From NCBI GenBank assembly GCA_963920705.1, contig OY987237.1, positions 10,322,601 to 10,386,600 on the forward strand: DNA of 64,000 bases, read 5' to 3'. The position numbers were made by a program, and so were the translations under genes. The stretch comes from Odiellus spinosus (lineage: Eukaryota; Arthropoda; Arachnida; Opiliones; Phalangiidae). Shown one piece after another: positions 43,558 to 56,036 of this stretch. How positions within the stretch are numbered: the first letter of the stretch is position 1; every line of letters starts with the position of its first letter. Below the pieces are notes generated by a model, which did no database searches, had not been told where the DNA came from, and worked only from the letters and a program-made list of their open reading frames with translations.

Positions 43558-46500
43558 TATGAAAGTCAGGCTTTGTTATTCAACTTCATCTATTAAGATA
43601 AGTGTCCATTCTTAATAATTTTAGCTATCTCTAGGTCCGTCCTCGCTTAAAGACGAATGCGATCTGCACTATTATTACATCAACGCCGCCGACGACACCC
43701 ACACAACGAATATAAGAGCTACACCACCTCCCATGGGGGGGAGTTTTTAAGAAGGATTTAAGCCTGATTCTAAAAGAGGAGAGAAGAATAGGAAAGAACG
43801 GTCGAAAAGCCGTTGAGTCTATTTTAAAAGCACTTAAGTTAGTGTTTTTCCGGAAACTTTAGCTTTTAGCGGCTGCTGTGACGAAGTAGGAGGCGCGCGC
43901 CGTAGAACTTTCTCACACCTACGTTTCCCGCCAAAACTCTATACTCTAGCTATACCAGTCAGTTTAACATTTTTCAAGCAACTAAGTAACGTTGCTTGAA
44001 AGAGAAAAAAGGCAGTTCAGTGAGCTTAAAGGAAGAACCTCACAAAATATGTAATTAAATATTCATTTTTATATATAGAGATGCATTAATCACTCTGATG
44101 GATGGTGAAAACAGAGTCAAGCTACCAAAGAACCAAGAACACAGCCTATCTGGACGATCCACGCAATGGCGTTAGAGAGGCAACTTTTTACTGGGATAAT
44201 CAAAGTACTATACGTGTCAGTGAATTTTTTATTCTTTGTTTGAAATAATGATTGGTCGAAGGTAAAAAATTTGGAATTTCAGTATCATACGCTACGGAAT
44301 CTGAATATCAAACTGAATAAAAAGCAGTGATTTGTTAAATTTCCATTATATCATTCATAATCTAGGGTTGTAATCTAGTAAACTGGTTCTTTTAAAACGA
44401 AGCTTTTCACATAAAATACAACATTAAAGTAAAAACCCTAGCATTATATATTTTCCTTGAATATAAATAACTAAACACTTAAAATTTTAATTAACTAAAT
44501 TAAATTATAGCTTAAAAATAAAAGAGATCAGATATAACTGATCTGAACTGAAATAAGCTGGCAAGAAAAACAAGCAAATAATATTACCACTTCGAAAATG
44601 TAGATCGACGGTAATTACTCCAATAACCATTTGATTTAATTTCTCAGATTTCGTTAGGAACGCAGCTCTTAAAAAAATAGAGCTAATGCATTATGTTATA
44701 AGTATTATGTAAGCAAACATAATAACAGTAGAATATATCTAAAGCTACACCGACGTATAATATTGAAAAACGATATACAAAAAACAGCGGTAAGTGTTCG
44801 TGATTTAACAAGACTAATAATGGTCATCGCGTGACCCAAGCGCTGTAAAAAAGTAACTTCACGTACTGTTCTTAGTCCATTATTTCACAACTCTTCTAAT
44901 GTAAGTAATAATCTCGTTTTCAGTACAAAGCTCAAAATGTTACATAGGTAACGTCATCATCATCATCATCATCTTCTTCTAGAAGAAATCGGTCATTTCC
45001 TTAATTGTAATTAGGTCTCATTATGAACGATTACTAGAGATAAACATCGAACGATTCAATACAAAGCGTGTAAACATTAAATACAAGAAAGATACACATG
45101 TTATCACGAAGAAAAAGCCTTAAATGGAGGGTAAAGAATACCTTAAAGTAATTTTATCGGTAGGAAACCTTCTGGAAGTGTATCTTAATTATACAAAAAT
45201 TGGAAAATATTTGGATTTAATTCTTCAAACACCAATTGAAGAACAGATCGGGTAGAAAAGAAAATTCGTCATTTATAAGTGGTTTATCAATAAAAGCGAC
45301 CATTTAATTTGGCGATGAAAGGATTTTGACCAACGGGAAACTATCTTTAACAAAAAGGGCCCAAAATTTCATGATAAAAATTATTTAAAGCCAAAAATTT
45401 GAGGGGTTTCCGATTGTTCAAACGATTGGCCTGCTTCTAATTCAGTGTTAATGATCGAATCATTTCCAATTCATTGCGTAATTCAGAGACACTCCTAAAA
45501 TGTTCTAGTAAACAAACAGGTCTTATTAGAAGTAGGATCATAATTTTTCTTCTTCCATCTCCCTTCATAAAAACTTTTTAGCCTATAATATTGGAAACAT
45601 GTTTTTCATGAGAGTATTCCTTTCAGATATTCGTCCAGGCTAATGTTGTCCGAGTTGCTCCAAAAGCAGTAGTACACTAGTTTGAAACCTAGCTTTTATT
45701 CTTTCCCCGCATGGAAAAGGCTTATCGCCAAAATTTCGGGTTCGTATATATATACACGAAACAAAAGCTTCGCGAAAATTCAACGGCGTTTCCCCCCTTC
45801 AAAATGAAGAACAAAATATTAAGCGCCGGAAAGCGGCAGACATCCGCTTACAATCGCTTCTAAAAGCCACCAATCTCGACTCTGTCACTTATCTGAGGTA
45901 GGGTAAAGGGTAGAAACGAGAAAAGAGAGCTGCCCAACGCTAGTGTTAATTCCACTTACAGGAGGCAACGTGTACGATTCCAGGTTACCGTCTACCTCCC
46001 GTAAAAAAATTCTATAGTGGAAACTAAAGGATGCTTAATTTTTACCGGCAGTAATCTTGAAGTGAAATAGACAATTTTCAGAATTAGCTGAGAGTTTTCA
46101 TCATGTGAAAAGCTTACAGAGGGTTTTGAAGTAGAACGAAATGGGCAAGTCTTCGTGAAGCTTCTTAGCCACTACAGTTCTTTATTCACGCGTGTTAACG
46201 TTAGTTTTCTTAAAGTTATCTTCACGTATCCGTTACGCGTACGACTTTAATAACGCAAAGGGGAAGTATCATAAAGTTTCTTTTTGGTATATATATTAAT
46301 TGCGCCGATTACACACTCGCGAACTTAGGTGAACAAAAGGTTTGAACTCTTTGCACTATCAAAGCTGAACTCAGGTGTACAGCGAATTCAAGAGTGTCGG
46401 ACCACTCGGTTTTCACTATACCAATCGAAATTTTTTACTTGCATTAAAAACGTAAGTTTCGATGAAATATAATTTAATCTAATTATATGACTTACGAATT

Positions 46501-47316
46501 AACGAAATATTTAATTTAAACGGATAGAACATGGTGTAACTAGGTTCCGCACGCTACTTAACCTTTAATTTTTAGGTACAAACCTATAAGTTTTATTCTT
46601 GCTGAATACTGAAATTGGTTTTGATTATTTGCGCGGGATTTTCCCAGATAAAACTATTTCCCTAGTAATTACGCCATTGAATTTTAACTGCCTCAACCTT
46701 TGACCTAAATTGAGGTAGTTTTAAAACAGAGATAGAAGAGGGTGGCAGAGCATATTTTCGTTGGGCTATACCATTATCAGTTTCATCACTCTAGCTAAAT
46801 ATACACTTATTCAAGAGTAGTTTTCAATGACTAGTTAATTTCCTTCAATGCTTAATATTGCGTATATATCCGCCACTGATTCGGTCATTAGGTAAATTGG
46901 TCTTGTACAAAAATGTATAGATATACCTATATATAGTCTAGGGTTTTAAATATTAGAAAATCAACGGCTTGGGCCTGAAATGATTTTTATCTAGATTTGG
47001 AGTACCCTCTATATACATATATTATTTATATTGTTTTAGAAAACTAGTTAAAACAATTTGCGCCCTATCACGAGAACTAATAATTAGTGTTTAGCGTGAG
47101 TTTGGGAAATTTTTGGAAGAGCGGTTATGACTAAGAGTGTAGAAGGATGTAAAGGGATAATAAAATGCTTATAACCTTTAACAGATTCACTTAAGTATGG
47201 GATTGTTTCGCAATTATCAATTAAAGATGTGAAAAAGTAAGTTTCGGGTAAGTATCTGGTTAGTTTGGGTAAGTTCGGACGTTTCTATTATTTGTATTAC
47301 CATGTCATTTCGGGTC
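43558..47316. other. Non-coding stretch
   Basis: I see no gene. A (CAT)6 run lies at 44955-44972. A C-rich patch near 43720-43745 and a few CpG-rich segments near 43890-43935 have no identifiable role. No paired transposon ends were found. Confidence 0.5.
44955..44972 (+). repeat. (CAT)6 microsatellite
   Basis: Six uninterrupted CAT units followed by CTTCTTCT. It is not within any supported coding frame. Confidence 0.9.
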
Positions 47317-47510
47317 CATTTTAAAATTCCCTGACATTTCTATGTGTTTGTGAGCTCATTTTCTAATTCCATGACATTTCCATGTGCTTTTAGGTGAATT
47401 TTCAAATGCCCTGACATTTTCATGGGTTCATTTTTAAATTCCCTGATATTTCCAAGTGTTTTGGGGTTCATTTTCAAATTCCATGACATTTTCCTTCCGT
47501 TTTTGGGCAA
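47317..47510 (+). repeat. Degenerate minisatellite, about 40-bp unit, five copies
   Basis: Units start near 47317, 47357, 47397, 47429 and 47469. Each carries CATTTT.AAATTCC.TGACAT followed by TTTCCATGTG-like and GGGTT-like words. Spacing is 40 bp except for one 32-bp unit. Divergence between units suggests an old array. It is non-coding. Confidence 0.78.
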
Positions 47511-50500
47511 ATTTAAGAGTTCCTGACGTTTAAAGTTTTCCTAGGTTTGGTTCAAACTCTGTTCGTAATCTCTCAACAATCGTCATGCTGATTTTTATTT
47601 TTCATTTGTATTGTTATTTATTAGCATAGATACATGTCATGTAGAGTAATAAAGCATATTTCGGTTGTTAAATAATATTTCAATAACCCTTTAAGATCAT
47701 TTAAGAGTCTTGGTTTATGGGGACAGACTTTATACCACGATTGCTTATATAACTGATGGATACCGACTCTCTCACACACTGATCTCCACAAAATATACCA
47801 CCACTAGCTGTCCCCCCTTCCCTCTTACTAATTTATGTTCTAGGTTTGAAACGAGATGCTAGATTGGGCGCCGGGTGCTAACGTCTCCTTCTGGTCGCGC
47901 AGTCGGACGCCCTAATATTAATCACCCCTTTCCCACGCAGAAATGCCGGACGGACTCTCACGTACCAAAAGCTTCTCTTCCCTCTCTCTTACAATCTCTC
48001 ATCCACCAACGATTCAAATTTGATTAACGCGATGGCAAAAGACCGCCCTAAGTTACGATAAGCTCATTGGGTAAGAATAAAGTCCTAATCAGAGTTTTCA
48101 GCTTGTATAAAGCTATAATTCTCTAGCAATTAAATTCATTAAGTTATTGAATCGTTTTGACATAAAATTTTAAATCATTATTACATGTTTAATATTCATT
48201 AAAATTATTAAGAGGGAGAGTTCGATAGATGATATAAAATGAAATAAAAAGTGGGCATTTTCTTGAACTTATTACGAGATACCTATAATAGGCAGAACAT
48301 TGTGGTTTGTTTTAAAAATAAATTGAATATATATTGTTGTGACTTACATAGTTTTGCAATTTTCTAAAATATAATTATTATTAGTTAAATTAAATTAAAA
48401 TTAAACAAATTTCCTTCACATGAATTTTAAAATTACAACGGTCAGAGGTCCACACCATGCCTCTATACTCAATGATATAATTTGAGACTAACTTAAAAGC
48501 GGGTTTAGTTTCTCCCAGAAGCCTATCAATCTTACAACTCGGGTAATAAAGTTAAAGTACTTATTGTAATCATCTCGGAGTGAGACTAGATACGTGTTTA
48601 ACTTATATGTAGATAATACGCTTATGCTAGAATGGTAGATGATGAAAATTATTAGATCAAAAGGGATCAATGCTGTCTCAACTTTTTGTTGAATAATTTT
48701 TCGATGACGCTAGAAAGATCATTTTAGTGGAAGAATTGTATTAGCGTGAGGTTTAACAATTTTTATGAAGCGATAAGAAGATTTCGTTGGGCTTAAATCA
48801 CCGGCATTGATTTCCAAGAGGGATTACTTGATATACGGTAGAACAGAAGCGTTGTCGGGAATTTGGGTCAATTGCTATATATAAGTTTGAAGTAAAGGTG
48901 TTCGTTTCATTATAACACCATTAAAGAGTTACGCTATGGTGTTTTGAACTAGCTGTTAATCTCCTCAAAATTTAATATATATATAACTAAGATTATCTTG
49001 TCCAAATTTCAATAGGACGTTTTGGTGGTTCGTTTAAAACAACGAAATAAATTTAGAGTTCAATATCAAGAAATTAACTTTCTCAATCTAAGTCAGACTG
49101 TCGCCATTTTACTACTATTAGAAAACAATATTCAAAAGTATACATCCCTTGATTGAAGAATTTTAAAAATTTTAAAAATTAGATCTTCAAAGAAATAAAT
49201 TTATTTTTTCCGATTGATGATGTAGTTTGTTTGGAAAGTGTAGAATATTAATTACTACAATATAGGCTACATTCTATTAATTTTTAAAACCAACCGCAAT
49301 ATTATAACTATTAAAGTTCTATCGTAACAAGTTCAAGAAAATTAATTTTCATATCATTTTATATCACCATATCGAACGAGAAACCTTTGATTTTTTAGGC
49401 ATACGTTAACACATCTAATTGATAAAAAAACGCACGTTAATCGTCTTCATTATCCCGTTAATAATATTTGCCCTAAATACGGTAATATTAAATTTATAAT
49501 CTTAGATAAATATAAATTTATATGAAAAAATGTTTTCTTTACGAATTTGGTCGCCTCTCAATGTTGTAATTGAGTATAATAATTTCTGGGTACAAAGCCG
49601 AGAAGATAACGAAATATGTAACAAAATTACAAAACCAAAATGTACCGAGAACCGCAGAGCCAACAAAAATCCTATTATAAATATTTTGGTGTAGATCAAA
49701 GACATCTAAAGGAGGTAAGGGATATATAATGCAAAGTAGAATTTCTTTAAAGCGTAGACCGCGCGCAGCAACTCAAATTATATTCCAGATACAAAGGCTT
49801 TGCCTTTAGCCAATTCAGTATCAAAGGATTCTCTGAATTCCCAATCCGCAGACTAAATTATGGATACTCTTGGCCCAAATGCGGGCTCTTTCACTAAAGG
49901 CCCACAGTTCCCGTATCGCGTATATGGGCGCATCTCGGCCACGAAAATTGGAACGAAGAATAACTCGACTCGAAATAATAAGTTTATCACGCCAAATATT
50001 GAGAGAGCTGGCGAAGGATCTTTAGAGTAATTCCATTTTCAAGAGAGCGAAACTGAGAAAGAGAGACACGAGAGAAACACAGACTAAGGAGAAATAGGTT
50101 GGGGATATCGACAAAGTAGTATATGATCGTAAACGAAGCATCTTGTAAAGTTTAATATCTCCTAGACAATGTCGTCTCTTCTCTCTCTCTCTACCGAACT
50201 CATTATTTTCTAACGTCCATCGACGTCCCCATACAATTTTGATAGAGGAAACGACACGCCATACGTATTCCCTAAGAACTAATGAAATCCGAGAAATACG
50301 TACAACGGAAATCTTACGAGGGGTAGAATATTTACGGAAATATCTACAGTCTCCTTTAAATTAACTTTTGAAAACCGATATAGGGTACAAAATCTTCTAA
50401 CGTATCCGTGTATTTTTAAATCTCATAAGAAATTAAAAATTCCGGCGAAATCAAACCCTAGATTTCGAAGCAATTTAAAATTTTAGAGAAACCTATGTTG

Positions 50501-52484
50501 AATTTAAGTCTAATTTCGCATTCAGTTGAAATTCTCGAGTTTGGACCATTTTTAACGAAACTGGAAGATTATTTTCCTTATTGAGAAAGCCGATTTCTAT
50601 GCATTATTCTATGGGAGCATATTATTAAAAAAAAGTAAATCCGACGTCACGCGTATGTAAAAACAGCCTCGGAAGTAATTTCAATTTCTAAGGATTAAAT
50701 TCGAGAGCTTGGAACGAGATTAATCATTATTGACTAATTTTGAGGTATTTAATTGATCGATTATCTTATTTGATGCTCTTCATTTAATACGACGTTAACC
50801 GAAACGTCAATTTACGAGACTTGCCTACTAAAAGATAAATCTTATTGGACAGAAATAGCAAAATATGTTAGGCATATTTTTGATCCACACCCAAAAAACA
50901 TTAAACTTGGAGAATGATTAAACTATACGGCGAATAGATACGGTGAAAGTTTAGTACTACATTTATAGATAAGTGGTTTAAAAGATCGATCAATATCTCG
51001 TAAGTGAAAATTAATTAGGTCTAATACAGCCTCATTTAAAGTTGAGGTCTTCCGTCTTAGATACAATATTTCGGATCTTAGAAATAACGATTTTTCTCAG
51101 TATACCTTTTCCTTATCCACTACATATTTTCCGTCTTTCCCTTCCTTAAGGATGGAAGCCGGGCGCGTATCGCGAGCCTGAATGGTTCCAAAAGCGCGGG
51201 CATAATTAAGCTATTAAGCCTTGGTCGGACGAGCGGCAAAACAGGGTGCGCGCCCTCGCTCGGTCGAATTCTCACGGACCAATGAATTTAACCTCCGCCA
51301 CGCACCCTCAAGCTTCGCTCGCGTCTCTTCCCAAAAGGGATTAAATATTGCCAGATGAGTAGCCAGTTTCTTTAAGACCTTGGCATGCCTTCCGGCGGCC
51401 CCCTTCAAATCACCATCACCGCGTCTTCCCGCTTCCTTTATAGTCGCTTTAACTAATTTTAACTATTAGAGGCGACGAACCGAAGCCCTTTCTTGATAAA
51501 CGAGATGATACCTGATTCGCGAAAATCGACGGTGGTTTAAGATTTCGCTCTTACTCGTCTCCCGCCTGGATAACAGAAATTTTGACGGCCACCCGTCGTT
51601 TTAAAAGGAGGCCAAACCCTGATTAACTCTTATATAATTATTAAGCTTCCCCCCATTTTGAGCCACCTTTTAAGTAAAAGTGACACGAAATATAAAACAG
51701 ATGATGGATAATTCGTTTAGATTATATAAATAGTCTATTTTAACCGATTATAAGTAGAGTTCTAAATCAGTTTTGTTTTAAAACTTTAAAGGAACAAATT
51801 GTTAAAAGAGGTTATGTTTAACACCTTTGAAAGTTCTACGAAACCAGTTTGATTCACGAGTTAGAACTTTGGCTTCATCTAGGCACTGAATAGAATGTTA
51901 AATTACTGTATTTGAGAGTTTTCCGTTCAATTTCTCTAACTTTTTAATAATGTCACTGGCACTTGAATGGCCGTATGTCGTAATAACAAAGTGAAAAGGA
52001 GCGCGCGTCTTTGGTTACCCGCTTGACGCCACGACAAATTACCGGAAAGTAAGGAAGGGGGAAGAGAGGGTCGACTGCTTGCTCGTTAAACCTAATTATT
52101 GCTATTTAGTTTCTTAATTAATTACGTGGCCACGTCATGCTAATTGATTTTGCGACGGAAAATTAGGTCAGTTTTCCTCAAGGATAGAGGTAAAAGGGTA
52201 CGTTTGCCCATTCGTTAAACGGGTATTGATGAAATTAGAATATTCTACAAGTGTTGTCATAGAATAAACATTTTTAATCGATTTAGATTGGATAAATAAT
52301 TAAAAACGTCTTTCGTCAGCGGATATAAGGGAAAAGGCAGTTGAGAAAAAAATGACGTCACACGCGCGTCATTACTCTAATAAAATTGTAGATGCATTAT
52401 GCAGTGATAACTAAAATCAATTTTTACCAGTCAGAATAATTGCTGAAGATATGATTCGGTTAAGACTAGATATGTAGAAATAAT
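47511..52484. other. Non-coding stretch
   Basis: No gene is recognised; short reverse frames near 48488-48670, 49502-49705 and 51214-51408 show no domain. A CT-rich run lies near 50176-50192. A relic related to family B copy 3 is annotated at 49090-49238, and ACAGCCTCATTTAAAG near 51027 resembles a family B right tip without a partner. The patch 51150-51430 is GC-richer than its surroundings. Confidence 0.45.
49090..49238 (+). mobile_element. Decayed relative of family B copy 3
   Basis: AAGTCAGACTGTCGCCAT parallels the left tip of 39785-40360 (AAAGTCAAGCTGTCACCAT). About 120 bp further on, both copies have a TTTTTTCGAT-like word followed by GACGTAGTTT or GATGTAGTTTG. The intervening sequence is only loosely similar and no right end is visible. 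Confidence 0.42.
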
Positions 52485-52950
52485 TTTTCAATAATGACAA
52501 TTGAAACACAGCCAGTAATTGGAATTAACCAAAATAGGAATAAGACTAATTAAAACCCCTTTCTATGTATGCGTTGGAATAATTTCTGTAGATGTGAATA
52601 AGTTAAGATAAGCAACCATTTTTTCAATCACCAACATTGAAAAATATTCACTAATTAATTGGAATAAACCTTAAAAGTAGGAAAAGAGACCAAATAAATA
52701 AAATTTGAATTTGGAATAATGTATGTAGAGGTTATTTGCGTATGAAATTTGCTTAAGAAATGTTTATAGAAACCATTTTCCAATCCCCACCATTGAAAAA
52801 CAGTCACTAATTGGAATTAACTTAAGTAGGAATAAGACTAAATAAATCTCCTTTCTACGAATTTGTGCATCGGAATAATGTTTGTGTTTTGGTTAAGATA
52901 AGCAATGTTTACAGAAACCATTTTCCAATCTTCACCATTGAAAAACAATT
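52485..52950 (+). repeat. Tandem repeat, about 145-bp unit, four diverged copies
   Basis: The word TTTTC.AATC..CACCATTGAAAAA recurs at about 52485, 52621, 52776 and 52921. Between these, the units share TTGGAATTAAC, TAGGAATAAGAC.AA.TAAA and GGAATAAT.T.TGTAGA words. Spacings are 136, 155 and 145 bp. The array is non-coding and looks like an old local duplication series rather than a satellite. Confidence 0.75.
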
Positions 52951-53209
52951 TTAAATATAATTACCATTACCCTGGTAATTTATCGCGTAAATTAAAAGGT
53001 TAAATTACGGATTTAGAACTGTAGCCAGAGAACCGATATTTCAAACTCAATGAAACGTTATTATAAGCGTACTTTCCGAGTATGGTAAAAATTGATTTCT
53101 AACTTAATATTTGTTGGTATATTTTCTAACTAGTGAATAGTGCCAAATTTAACAATATAGAATTATTATCCCGTTAAGCTAAGCTATATTCAATTCACTT
53201 CTTTCAATT
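52951..53209. other. AT-rich spacer
   Basis: Between the tandem array and the next foldback I see nothing recognisable. Confidence 0.5.
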
Positions 53210-53366
53210 ATTTTTACCCCTTCCAAAAGGGGTAAACAACCACAGAATCAGAGGGGTAAATGGGGATGAAACATCGCCGTTACTGCGCATGAGCTCATCA
53301 TCCCCCTATCCACCTTTACAGGTCTGATTCATTGGGTTGCCTACCCCCTTTGGAAGGGTTAAAAAT
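53210..53366. mobile_element. Foldback MITE (157 bp)
   Basis: The left arm ATTTTTACCCCTTCC, AAAAGGGGTAAACAACC and AATCAGAGGGGTAAA pairs with the right arm, whose complement reads ATTTTTAACCCTTCC, AAAGGGGGTAGGCAACC and AATCAGACCTGTAAAG. The two arms pair imperfectly over almost the full length with GAGCTC near the centre. A short TTATT-like flank occurs on both sides, but I cannot define the duplication exactly. There is no other copy in the window. Confidence 0.75.
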
Positions 53367-54025
53367 AAATGAGAGAGGATTGCCAAAAACATCGAATATA
53401 AGCGATATAAGGATGACAACCAATCGCGATGTTTAATTTAAAATTCGCAATTTAACCAATTTCATCAAAAAAACTCGCTTTAAAACTTCTAACAGCTGGA
53501 TTCCAAAAATAGGAGTGCGAATATAAATCTAATGCGAACACGACTGGTGACAAGATAAGACCAAATTCCATCGCGCTCTCATAAAAGCGTAAATGTGGCG
53601 ACAAAATATGAAAGGTACAATCCGACTTCCGATGTTCCTTTTTTTCGGTATAGTTACATATCCCTCTTTAATTAAAGAGAGCCATCAACTAACCCTTTCC
53701 CTTCACAAAATATAACTAGTCTTTATACCCACGACCATGAACATTTTTAAAGAGAGAGTCAAAATGATTTATTGTAGCAAATTTAGATCCGACTTACGGC
53801 CGTCCTACTTTACAAACAAACTTTAAACTGATAGATGCGGTTATATTAATACCAATATATATTCCTTACTGATAAATTAGTGAAAAAAAAAATTGGCAAA
53901 AGAAAGCACTCGCGCTCCTCCAATCGAGAAATGAGTGTCACATATGGATTCCTTGGCCGAATTTAACGAGGAATAGGTGAAATTAGCGCGCTTGAGCCAC
54001 ATAATAAAAAAAAATCTGTCAGCTG
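53367..54025. other. Non-coding stretch
   Basis: I see no gene, RNA or repeat here beyond short A-runs. Confidence 0.5.
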
Positions 54026-54204
54026 TAGAGGTCGGCGTTTGGACAATATAATATCTGTTTGTTTATCTTTATTCATAATTTGAAATATTCCACGGGAAGT
54101 CTATGATAAATACAATGTAATCGTGAATATTTAACTGATTATTGTTCATAAATAAGCGATTAACCAAATATTTATGGATTATCTTGTCCAAATCCCGACC
54201 TCTA
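54026..54204 (+). mobile_element. Family C MITE, copy 1 (179 bp)
   Basis: It starts TAGAGGTCGGCGTTTGGACA and ends with the complement of TAGAGGTCGGGATTTGGACA, with TA at both borders. The two ends differ at only a few positions. A second copy of similar length lies in the opposite orientation at 60323-60495, sharing long words such as TCTTTATTCATAATT and TATTTATGGATTATCTTGTC. TA borders suggest a Tc1/mariner-type mobiliser, by inference. It is non-coding. Confidence 0.85.
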
Positions 54205-55954
54205 GTCATCTGTTATCATTTTTGACGGTTAATAGCTATTATATAAAAATTTAATCAATATTTTTCCCAATGAAATATTTTCCTGGCAGCCTTTATCCTT
54301 TAATACGAAGTCTGTTCTCTAACGCAAACTCCTTCACAAAGCTAAATTATAAAAATGGTTTTCTTTTACATTCTCCCTATAATGTCCTAACCATATATAC
54401 TACTCTCCTTCCCATTTACTTACACAACCAGATGGCGTCTTCCTGCCAATACGTCACGTTTCCGGTTAGCCAGGAAGTGGACAATGCTTCTCTCTCCGAC
54501 CCATACCCCTAACCTATAGCTATTTATACAATGTATAGTCACATAACATCTAATTGGCGAGCGCCTATCAAGCGTGAGGGTCGTTAGGCTTAGGAACGTA
54601 GGCGCGTGCTAAAGGCAATAAATACATTCTTTTATCCTTCCCTCGAAATCTATTATGTCCGGGCTCCGGCTAACGCTTTGTTTCGTTCTTAGATAATAAG
54701 AGGGGGGAAGCTAGTATACCCAACTTAACTACCATCCGTTAAATATATTTAAACCAACGTAGTAATAACGGGGAAGTAAGTAATGGTAGACCAATCCTGG
54801 TAAGAATATGAACTCTCGTTCTGTTAAACCTTAGTAGCTCAAAGACTTCAACTTAAGGTAAGAGTACTAGAACTTCCAAATGGCCTCTACTCACGTAGGA
54901 CATGTTAGAAATTATCGCGGTCGAGATATATGTACTACCTTGCCGGTAAAATAAACGAGCTAGAAATCAGTGTAGATTTAAAGGAACGTGGGGTATCACA
55001 AAATACAGCAATATTTTGGGGAAAAAAAAAACAAAAAAAAAAAGCAAATAAAAGGGAAAAGCTAGCTCAAGGTACTATCTAAAACAGTTGTAGGTAAACG
55101 ATTGAAAATCTCTCTTCAATTTTTATTTATTTTTTTTTCCGCTTAAAGGGAAACTTGGAGCTAAAAATAGACCACTGATTGGCTGACAATGCCCGTGCAA
55201 ACTTAATAATTTCTAAGTTTTGAAACTTAACCTTTGTATTGTGATTTAAATACTATAAAGATGAAGTATACTATTAAAATTTATAATGTGTTTTTTTTTT
55301 TTTTTTTTTTGCCTCCTTTCATGTGGACATAATAACAGTGATTGAATATTAGTTGAAGAATATTTCATTGTTAAAATATTGGACTTCCCTCTTACATTTT
55401 AGAATAAGATATTTGTGGAATTTATGAATATCATTTAAGTTAAAAAGTAGAATTCGTATGTAATTTTCAACCATTATAAAGCGTTAATCTATCAAAGGTA
55501 TAATTTAAATGATTAAGGGGTTGCTGCCTATTCGAGTTGATAAAAATATGTTTAGAAGAGAATATAAACCAAAATATTGAAAGCAATATATCTTGTGTGG
55601 ACAAGAAATTTTAGAAGACATTGTCACGCGATAATTTAATGAACCGTACCCTTTCATCATTATTTTTATAAAGTTTATAATACCTCGAATTGTAAGCAAC
55701 TTATACCTATAAGTCAACGAATCATAGAGGTAAGATTAGCCTAACTTTGCGCGAGCTAAGTTCCTTGTCGATTAAGAAGTGTATCCTTAACGCCTAACCT
55801 TGGAGGAGATTGCTCGTGATTCAGGAGGGGAAAACAAGCTTTGCCATGGATTTTACCCTGGACTAAGCAGGCCTAAGATTGCAGTAGCATCTTGGGCATA
55901 GCCTATCACTGTTGAAAATGAAATATCTTATTAGCTAGATAATGATATATATTC
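54205..55954. other. Non-coding stretch
   Basis: An 80-codon frame at 54270-54512 and a 70-codon reverse frame at 55505-55717 have no recognisable domain. A T20 run lies at 55291-55310. I see no other feature. Confidence 0.45.
55291..55310 (+). repeat. T20 homopolymer
   Basis: Twenty uninterrupted T bases. No retroposed gene or LINE body was recognised beside it on either strand. Confidence 0.9.
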
Positions 55955-56036
55955 ATAAGCGTCCTCTAACGGCAAACATAGGCATTGTTAGTAAGAACTA
56001 ACAAAACCACGGAAATAACCCTTTGCCGGAAACTGT
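55955..56036 (+). mobile_element. Family D short MITE, copy 2 (right end diverged)
   Basis: ATAAGCGTCCTCTAACGG is identical to the start of copy 1 at 43446. The following AACAAAACCACG word is also shared. The right terminal repeat is not clearly preserved, although TTTGCCGG near 56023 recalls the GTTTGCCGTTAG of copy 1. The end coordinate is approximate. Confidence 0.6.

Noticed and set aside
52340..52372. TGACGTCA and nearby CACGCGCG words resembling a CRE-type promoter element
   Set aside because: A single 8-bp palindrome without a TATA box, initiator or adjacent exon is expected by chance in 64 kb.
47317..52950. Tandem arrays considered as CRISPR-like
   Set aside because: Units are diverged, contiguous and lack unique spacers of constant length; the host is an animal.
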